A stretch of 36,421 nt of DNA, taken from the NCBI RefSeq assembly GCF_004348685.1, contig NZ_SMKO01000091.1, positions 1 to 36,421 on the forward strand. The letters are read 5' to 3'. How positions within the stretch are numbered: position 1 is the first letter of the stretch; each line of letters opens with the position of its first letter. Below the pieces are notes generated by a model, which had not been told where the DNA came from, made no database searches, and saw only the letters and a list, made by a program, of their open reading frames with translations. The stretch is from Nonomuraea deserti (lineage in GTDB: Bacteria; Actinomycetota; Actinomycetes; Streptosporangiales; Streptosporangiaceae). Shown here in pieces: positions 31,385 through 36,421 of the stretch. The translations under genes and the position numbers were made by a program.

Positions 31385-33859
31385 CTAGTCACCTCTGGCG
31401 CTCACCGCGGGAGGCGCACTATGGAAAAGGCGTCGCGCTGCTCTCAAGCGAATCCACGAGTTTGGATCTTGATCCTCAAGCTGCTGAGGTAGCCAGAGTC
31501 GGTTCTGGAGTGTGTCGGTGTCGCTGACCTCGGCAGACGCTGAAGACGGCCAGTCGGCCTGCGGTTGATCTAGGACTTGCTCATATAGCTCAACCGAAGT
31601 TTGCGGGATTTCATTGTGCGTAGCGTTGTGTGGGAGATTGGTAAATGTCAAGATTTCGTGCCGTTCGTCTAGGCTAGCCGAATGCAGCAGTCGTCTCGGG
31701 GGATGCGTACTTACGGCATGCTTTGGAAGAGGTAGCAAGGAGGGCAGCTGGATGCAGTTAAATACCTCTTCCGTATTCTTTACCAACCAACTATTAGGGT
31801 CGAAGTGTGAGCTCTGGAACAAAAAGACGGCAGCGTCATGATGGGAATGAGATTTACGCTGAAGGCGCTCGTTGGTGAAGCCTCGTGGGTGGAGAAATGG
31901 TGCAGCTGCATGCCAAATGGGAACGGTCGAGGTGGTGGTCGCTTCAATTCGCAGAAGGTAGGTGAGATTCCGTGGCCATTTTGACCAGCGTGTTCTCGGA
32001 ACGAGGCCACGCACAAAAGTGGCCGGCCCAAGTAGTTCTAGCGCCTTCTCGCTTAGGTATTGCCGACTCCGGCTGGTGGCATGCCGGAAAGGCCCGCTGT
32101 GCTTAGAGGTGAGGAGAAGGTAGCGTTGTAGGGCGTACTCTGCTGCGAGTTCCCTCAGTTTTGCCCAGGTCTTTACTGTGGCCTGTGTTTGGCTGCGGCG
32201 GGAATCCCCGCAGCTGGAGTCTGGCGCACCCTGAGGCCAGGAGAGCGGGGTCAAGATGTAGGCGGCCTTGCAGGTATCCCAGTAATCATCTTGGACGTCC
32301 CATACCCGAGTGGGACCGACGAAGCACAAGGCCCTGCATGCACTGACATCCCAAGGCTTAACTGTGGTGCCACCATTGTTGTGGAGCACGGCTAGCGCTG
32401 CAGCTGTTGTGGGGACGTACAGTCTCGCCAATTCTCTGGGCAAGGCATGCGGTACGTTAGCTATGAGTCTGTCGAAGACATGCCGAGTCAGCCCTAGCGG
32501 TTTAACAGAGGCAATGTCTAGCGAAGACCCAATGGAACTATCCAGCCCTGCTGGACGAGTTGGCCTGCACCAATGGAGCAGAACGTTTTCCCACGGTGAA
32601 GCGGCGGGGTCGGCCAGACATATTGAGGCATCCTTGTCCAGCAGCAAGATCGCCGTCCCGGAAGGGGTGCCGCGGGCAGCATTTAACACACTTGCCAATA
32701 ACGTGTTCAAGAGCGTGCGGGTTTTGCCGCAGCCTACCTGAGCATAGATGTACGAAGGTATGGGACCTGCCAACACCTCGATGGCACTGCGCGGTATGGC
32801 TCGGTGCCATTTCGATCGATCCGTCACCTCCCGCCCGGAGTCTGAGGCTTCAGTCGTGATGTCCATCCCCGAGATGATCACGCGTGAACTCGGGATACGT
32901 CCAATGTTTGTTGTCCCAGAGTCTTCGGCGCTTACCTCCGCCTGTGTAGTCGCAGGAACAGTTTCCTCTGAAGGGGAACTTGCAACTATGCAGCCGGGTT
33001 CCTTGATGGCATCTAGACGCACAGGTTGGGACCATTGCCGGTCTGGCGTCGCATGTTCCTGCTCATCGGAGGTTGACGCAGATGCTTCCCTCGGCTCGGG
33101 CAGCCTTGGTGACCGAACCGAGGGATCGAGGTGACACTCGTCAAGGTGGTCTTGCGGCAAACTCATGGCCTTTGGCCGGAAGGACTCTCGGTCCAATGCC
33201 GCAGCGCAGGCACGCAGCAAAGCAGGTGGAGCGTGGCCGACACACAAGAGCGCGGCCGAAACGATGGCTTGAGCCACATGCTCGTCCACGTCGGCGATGA
33301 TGCCCTCGTCAACCAGATACTGCAGGATGCAGGCAGCCCCTCCGGGGAGGGCTGCCACATTACGAAGGAGCTGTTTCGGCAACTGCAGCGAGGCCGGCAA
33401 TGGAAGTACGTGTCCAGGTGACGGGGACGTCGGCAGCACTTCGAAAGACACAATGTGGCGACAGGCCGGAGGCGGGGGAGATGGAGGTGGCAGATACCGC
33501 ATCGTCGTCTGTGGGGTGCCTTGGGCGCCAGCGTTGCAGCCACGCATGTTCCGCGGCCGAAGCTTGAGTGCAGCCGTGGGGGCGGACTGGCACATCCGCA
33601 CCAGCATCAGCACGAGATCGTCGAGCTTGAAGGACGGCTGCGCAGATACCCCGGCGGACCTGCCGCGCTCCTGAATGCGGCGCGCCAAGTGCTCAGGTAG
33701 GCCCGCCCGAATGTGCTTGGCCACCGGACTTCCCAGCGACGAACGCTCGAGCATCTGATCGAAGTCGTCGTCGGTCTCCATCGCCGGTGCCATCGGTGGG
33801 CGGTCAGCGGGTTGTATGCGCGGCGAATCCACAGTGCCGCGACGTTCTCCGTTATTCAT
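31385..33859 (-). CDS. P-loop ATPase of unknown family, sigma-linked
   Basis: 824 residues from ATG 33859 (MNNGERRGT), preferred because AGAGG lies eight bases upstream; the frame is open from GTG 33868, which overlaps the sigma-like gene by GTGA. The N-terminal third has a helical part (LPEHLARRIQERGRSAG) and a Pro-rich stretch (LPPPSPPPPACRHI). A Walker A motif YAQVGCGKTRTLL lies near residue 375, followed by AILLLDKDASI, a possible Walker B strand. The rest is rich in Trp, His and Leu and matches no family I know. G+C is low (29 of 60 bases at 31321-31380). Gene order links it to a sigma-like factor and a GIY-YIG nuclease, so ATP-dependent control of a nuclease is a guess. Confidence 0.8.
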   Translation of the reverse strand: MNNGERRGTVDSPRIQPADRPPMAPAMETDDDFDQMLERSSLGSPVAKHIRAGLPEHLARRIQERGRSAGVSAQPSFKLDDLVLMLVRMCQSAPTAALKLRPRNMRGCNAGAQGTPQTTMRYLPPPSPPPPACRHIVSFEVLPTSPSPGHVLPLPASLQLPKQLLRNVAALPGGAACILQYLVDEGIIADVDEHVAQAIVSAALLCVGHAPPALLRACAAALDRESFRPKAMSLPQDHLDECHLDPSVRSPRLPEPREASASTSDEQEHATPDRQWSQPVRLDAIKEPGCIVASSPSEETVPATTQAEVSAEDSGTTNIGRIPSSRVIISGMDITTEASDSGREVTDRSKWHRAIPRSAIEVLAGPIPSYIYAQVGCGKTRTLLNTLLASVLNAARGTPSGTAILLLDKDASICLADPAASPWENVLLHWCRPTRPAGLDSSIGSSLDIASVKPLGLTRHVFDRLIANVPHALPRELARLYVPTTAAALAVLHNNGGTTVKPWDVSACRALCFVGPTRVWDVQDDYWDTCKAAYILTPLSWPQGAPDSSCGDSRRSQTQATVKTWAKLRELAAEYALQRYLLLTSKHSGPFRHATSRSRQYLSEKALELLGPATFVRGLVPRTRWSKWPRNLTYLLRIEATTTSTVPIWHAAAPFLHPRGFTNERLQRKSHSHHDAAVFLFQSSHFDPNSWLVKNTEEVFNCIQLPSLLPLPKHAVSTHPPRRLLHSASLDERHEILTFTNLPHNATHNEIPQTSVELYEQVLDQPQADWPSSASAEVSDTDTLQNRLWLPQQLEDQDPNSWIRLRAARRLFHSAPPAVSARGD

Positions 33860-33864
33860 GGCAG

Positions 33865-34827
33865 TCACCTCTCCGCACCGTCAGGGTCCACTTGGGCTTT
33901 TGGAGCAGGGTTCTCCTTGCCAAGCCTTTTGCGGGCGCGTCCTAAGCGCCCTTCAGCAGCCTTTTCGCTTAGTCCGCAACGTTCGGCTGCCTCGGCCTGG
34001 TTGTAGCCCTGGCTGCGGAACCACAGGACCTCACGCAGCTGGGGATCTTTGATCTTGCTCATGACGTGCCGGGCCTGGTCGGCCAGAACCACTTGATCTT
34101 CTGGACTTCGGACGCGAGCGGGACGCAAACTTGGCAAATTATCAAGATCGTCGGTCAATCCGGCATACAGGGCTACCCGGTCTAGCACCCCAGCTCTGCA
34201 CCATCTGCGGTAGACCTTTTCAAAGGCGATCAGACACCCACCGATGAAGTAGGTCGTCAGCGCCGCTCCACCCTCAGGGTTCCAATCGCCGTTACGCACG
34301 GTGCGGCGAAAACGCTCGATGCCTTCCTCGGCGACTTCGAAGGCTAGTTGGTCAACATCGTCTTGGCTCCATCGCCTCCAGTCAGACCTGGCGCGGTCAA
34401 GCGGGGGCAGGGGAGTCAATCCCCTCCTCGCTCTGGTCTTGTTCGTCCGCGCGCGGACCTCGTTGACCTTGGCGAAGATCTTGTCTGCCCGAAGCCAACC
34501 GATCAAGATCGGCAGGCTGGAGCCCAACAGGCGCCCACACATTTTGTCGAAGCGATCAACGCGACCCTGGGCCAAATCCTGCTGCAGCAACATCATGATG
34601 CGGTGATCTTCATCAAGGCGCGCCTGGCGCGCGTCGGCGCCCTCGTGCAGCTCAGGGGGCGCTAGCTCCCGTTCGGCCTCGGCGACTGCGGCGGCGACCA
34701 GATCCGAGGCCTCTTGCTCCGATATCGGATCATCGTCGCCGCCGGTATCCGCGTCGATGCCCCCTGACTCGACCGACTTGGTCTCGAGCGCGCTCGGACG
34801 TGGGCCGGGCTGTTCGAAATGCGCCAT
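33865..34827 (-). CDS. Sigma-70-like factor with region 4 helix-turn-helix
   Basis: 320 residues. The first 75 residues are acidic and disordered-looking. A region 2-like part follows at 182-209 (WNPEGGAALTTYFIGGCLIA, then FEKVYRRW). The C-terminal region 4-type helix-turn-helix is at 270-303 (YNQAEAAERCGLSEKAAEGR then LGRARKRLG), preceded by LREVLWFRSQG. This layout matches a group of actinobacterial sigma-like proteins in which the WDP-GAxLxTYF segment is conserved. GGGGAG lies about 11 bases before the ATG. The stop overlaps the ATPase frame (GTGA), so they form an operon. It may direct transcription of its own cluster; no anti-sigma factor is evident nearby. Confidence 0.82.
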   Translation of the reverse strand: MAHFEQPGPRPSALETKSVESGGIDADTGGDDDPISEQEASDLVAAAVAEAERELAPPELHEGADARQARLDEDHRIMMLLQQDLAQGRVDRFDKMCGRLLGSSLPILIGWLRADKIFAKVNEVRARTNKTRARRGLTPLPPLDRARSDWRRWSQDDVDQLAFEVAEEGIERFRRTVRNGDWNPEGGAALTTYFIGGCLIAFEKVYRRWCRAGVLDRVALYAGLTDDLDNLPSLRPARVRSPEDQVVLADQARHVMSKIKDPQLREVLWFRSQGYNQAEAAERCGLSEKAAEGRLGRARKRLGKENPAPKAQVDPDGAER

Positions 34828-34919
34828 CGACGTACCCGCTCCCCTCGGGGGTTGGGGGCCGAGGGAAAGGACGCACGGCCCGGGACAGGTGGTGGTCTAC
34901 TGCGTAGCTCTATGGGGCA

Positions 34920-34987
34920 GCGCCGGATCTCCCCTCGGGTCTCCCCAAAGTTTTTTGTGCCGTCTAAAAGCGAGGGGAGCGCGGCGC
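34920..34987. promoter_or_regulatory. Structured intergenic element between divergent genes
   Basis: CTCCCCTCG (34929-34937) and CGAGGGGAG (34971-34979) pair perfectly. Outer arms GCGCCG (34920-34925) and CGGCGC (34982-34987) extend the stem past a small internal loop. The 33-base loop contains a TTTTTT run. It lies between the sigma-like gene and the divergent small membrane protein gene, so it could be a leader, operator or terminator for either. Confidence 0.45.
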
Positions 34988-35057
34988 GAATCGCTTAGAC
35001 CTCCACAACCCGAGCCCTTCTCGTTCAGAGCGGGGCCAAGCGTGTGGAAGGGACATT

Positions 35058-35372
35058 GTGCAGGCAAACCTTAACGCCGATCACCACCCCGTGTGCCCGC
35101 TTCACCATCACGAGCCCAGCAGTTGTGGCAGTGTGGCCAAGCTCGACGCGACCGCTGCTAGGTCTTCAGGTCCTGCTCCGGCGAACCCGCCTACGCCCCC
35201 AGAGCGCATCACGCTCGCCCTGCTGTGCGCCGCCATGGCCACCATCGTCATGACTGGCCTGATGCTCGCCGACAAGGCGTCCTGGCCTGCGTCCCTCATC
35301 GTCGGCCTGGGCGCCGGCGGCGCCACCCTTGTCAGCGTGCTCACTCTCCTCGGCCGCACGAACTCCTCGTGA
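35058..35372 (+). CDS. Small membrane protein with two predicted segments
   Basis: 104 residues from GTG 35058 with AAGGG (35048-35052) five bases upstream. The N-terminal ~50 residues are hydrophilic and His/Pro-rich (NADHHPVCPLHHHEP, then SSGPAPANPPTPPERI). Two hydrophobic helices follow: ITLALLCAAMATIVMTGLML and SLIVGLGAGGATLVSVLTLL. It should be a small inner-membrane protein with a cytoplasmic N-terminal arm. The family is not recognised. It is divergent from the sigma-like operon and overlaps a short downstream ORF by GTGA. The His-rich arm could bind metal, but nothing else supports this. Confidence 0.7.
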   Translation: MQANLNADHHPVCPLHHHEPSSCGSVAKLDATAARSSGPAPANPPTPPERITLALLCAAMATIVMTGLMLADKASWPASLIVGLGAGGATLVSVLTLLGRTNSS

Positions 35373-35542
35373 TCGCCCGGGAGCGTCCGCTCGCCCTGGT
35401 CGCCGCACACCTGACCGAGATGATTCCCGGGCTTGGCGCTGTGTCCGCTTCCTATCGGGGCGGACGGGTTATCCAGCGGTCCAGCCTGAGGCATCTGGAG
35501 CGTTGTCTGGTGATGCAGCGGCTGTTGTCGTACCGGCGCTAA
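35369..35542 (+). CDS. Short ORF, 57 residues, coupled to the membrane protein gene
   Basis: GTG at 35369-35371 overlaps the TGA (35370-35372) of the membrane protein gene and opens a frame to TAA 35540-35542. It begins MIARERPLALVAAHLTEMIP and ends basic (RCLVMQRLLSYRR). The four-base overlap suggests translational coupling. There is no recognised motif. The far end abuts transposase debris, so it could be a shortened gene. Confidence 0.5.
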   Translation: MIARERPLALVAAHLTEMIPGLGAVSASYRGGRVIQRSSLRHLERCLVMQRLLSYRR

Positions 35543-35546
35543 CGAA

Positions 35547-35725
35547 GTGCGCAGGGTCTTGATGCCGGTTTCGGCGAGGATCTCGTCCACGAGGGCGGAG
35601 GCTATCCCGATCACGGATCAGGTAGCGCGCCTGGCAGCTGGCATCGTCCAGATCCATCACCAGATTCCTTACCGCCTGGGTGACCCAGTTTGCGCTCGGG
35701 GGCGCGGTGGTGCCGAGCACGCGGA
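35547..35725 (-). pseudogene. Second, shorter copy of the rve transposase core (fragment)
   Basis: Minus-strand frames give LGTTAPPSANWVTQAVRNLV then MDLDDASCQARYLIRDRD, and after a frameshift DEILAETGIKTLRT. The same segments occur in the copy at 35755-36294 (LGTTAHPTADWVIQAIRNVL, DEILTETGIKTLRT). Only this middle part of the catalytic core is left; both ends are missing. The two copies lie head to tail, so recombination between or insertion of related elements created this arrangement. Confidence 0.82.
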
Positions 35726-35754
35726 CGCGCTGCCGACAATTCCATCCATGCAGG

Positions 35755-36294
35755 TCAAGGCGTATGTGAGGACTCGTGTAGGATGCCGCCGAGTCGATCT
35801 CTTCGGCGTATGTTGAGGTGGATGATTTGCTCAGGGTCTGTGATCGTTTCCGGGACGGGACGCAGCGGGGCGGCTTGAGCCAGGGCTTGGTGGGCGCGGT
35901 GCTGGTTGTAGAACCATTCGTACTCGTGCAGGGCGTGCCGTAGGTGGCGTTCGTCCCAGAGCAGGCAGCGGTCCAGGAGTTTGTGGCGGCAGGACTGCAC
36001 CCATCGCTCCATGATTGAGTTCATGCGGGGTATCCGGATGCCGGTGCGCAGGGTCTTGATGCCGGTTTCGGTGAGGATCTCGTCCATGGGGGCGGGGAAC
36101 TTCCTATCCCTGTCTCGGATCAGAAAGCGCGCCCGGCAGCCCGCATCTTCCAGGTCCATCAGGACATTCCTGATCGCTTGGATGACCCAGTCGGCGGTCG
36201 GGTGAGCGGTGGTGCCCAGCACGCGAACGCGCCGGGTGGTTTGCTCGATGACGGCCAGGATGTACTGGCGCTGCCCGTTCAAGGTGACGGTCGC
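35755..36294 (-). pseudogene. rve-type integrase/transposase, N-terminus removed by an IS3 insertion
   Basis: About 180 codons of the DDE integrase core and C-terminus: GQRQYILAVIEQTTRRVRVL, LMDLEDAGCRARFLIRDRD, then NSIMERWVQSCRHKLLDRCL and EYEWFYNQHRAHQAL, ending HESSHTP. The second Asp and the Glu regions of the triad are present, but the first (expected in VDTVTL before LNGQRQY) is lost because the IS3 terminal repeat starts at 36295, right where the frame reads SATVTL. It belongs to the transposases with an rve core (IS3/IS481-like) that leave many fragments in actinobacterial genomes. It matches the debris at 9515-9769 and 35547-35725. Confidence 0.85.
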
Positions 36295-36421
36295 TGAATC
36301 GCCCCGGCTTTGATGGAGACCTCAGCGGTTGATTGCTAGGGCTTCGTTGGGATGGTGCTGAGCGTAGTAGATCGCCTCGAACTCCTCGGGCGGGAGGTGG
36401 CCGATGGCTGAGTGCAGGCGG
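36295..36421 (-). mobile_element. Right end of an IS3-family insertion sequence (partial)
   Basis: TGAATCGCCCCGGCTTTGAT begins at 36295 and has the TG start expected of an IS3-type terminal inverted repeat. The 3' end of the transposase gene lies inside it. The rest of the element is outside the window, so the second repeat and the target duplication cannot be checked. Confidence 0.75.
36322..36420 (-). CDS. IS3-family transposase OrfB, C-terminal fragment
   Basis: The minus-strand frame is open from the window edge to a TGA at 36324-36322 and gives 32 residues: RLHSAIGHLPPEEFEAIYYA followed by QHHPNEALAINR. RLHSA(L/I)G.L.P.EFE is the conserved C-terminal signature of IS3-family OrfB integrases, downstream of the catalytic Glu. 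The gene is cut only by the window edge and looks intact at its end. It belongs to the element that interrupted the rve transposase gene. Confidence 0.85.
   Translation of the reverse strand, partial: RLHSAIGHLPPEEFEAIYYAQHHPNEALAINR

Noticed and set aside
32310..33421. Plus-strand frames inside the P-loop ATPase gene
   Set aside because: They are short, overlap each other and lack motifs, whereas the minus frame is continuous and has a Walker A motif.
1..36421. CRISPR arrays and rRNA genes
   Set aside because: No regularly spaced direct repeats and no rRNA-like sequence were seen.

Overview
The window is high-GC DNA with actinobacterial gene families: an XRE/DUF397 pair with a divergent GHKL ATPase, a pSAM2-type excisionase/integrase pair, a DUF6571-like secreted-protein cassette, and IS256, IS630, IS3 and rve-type insertion sequences. 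A member of the Streptosporangiales or a related filamentous actinomycete is most likely; the species cannot be told from the sequence. Both edges lie inside insertion sequences (an IS256 end on the left, an IS3 end on the right) and most of the window looks like accessory, defence-island DNA.

Layout. 1-205: end of an IS256 element. 396-2253: DUF397 protein, XRE regulator and a divergent anti-sigma-type ATPase. 2617-3350: two small genes, one secreted. 3351-4343: decayed DNA. 4344-5941: excisionase plus a frameshifted tyrosine integrase and a terminator, the remnant of an integrative element. 6317-9204: three-gene minus-strand operon (small helical protein, 675-residue DUF6571-like protein, lipoprotein). 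9515-11345: a graveyard with an rve transposase fragment, an IS630 element bounded by TA dinucleotides, and the decayed C-terminus of a superfamily 1 helicase.

12033-26988 is the core: a three-gene plus-strand operon of almost 15 kb. Gene 1 (about 2,100 residues) fuses a winged helix, a complete DEDDh exonuclease, a DinG/XPD-like helicase without iron-sulphur cysteines, and a RecQ-like helicase with a zinc-type cysteine cluster. Gene 2 (812 residues) overlaps it by ATGA and has no domain I recognise. Gene 3 (2,044 residues) is a mostly helical protein with an intact P-loop ATPase and a second ATPase-like module whose Walker A lysine is lost. I recognise no described defence system with this architecture. 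Anti-phage or anti-plasmid DNA processing is my inference.

26995-35542: a strong hairpin and a possible 59-residue ORF follow the operon. Then come an unknown minus-strand gene, a NurA-like nuclease gene coupled to a chimeric truncated methyltransferase gene, and a lower-GC minus-strand cluster (sigma-like protein, P-loop ATPase, GIY-YIG nuclease). A small membrane protein with an overlapping short ORF is divergent from that cluster. 35547-36421 is again nested transposase debris.
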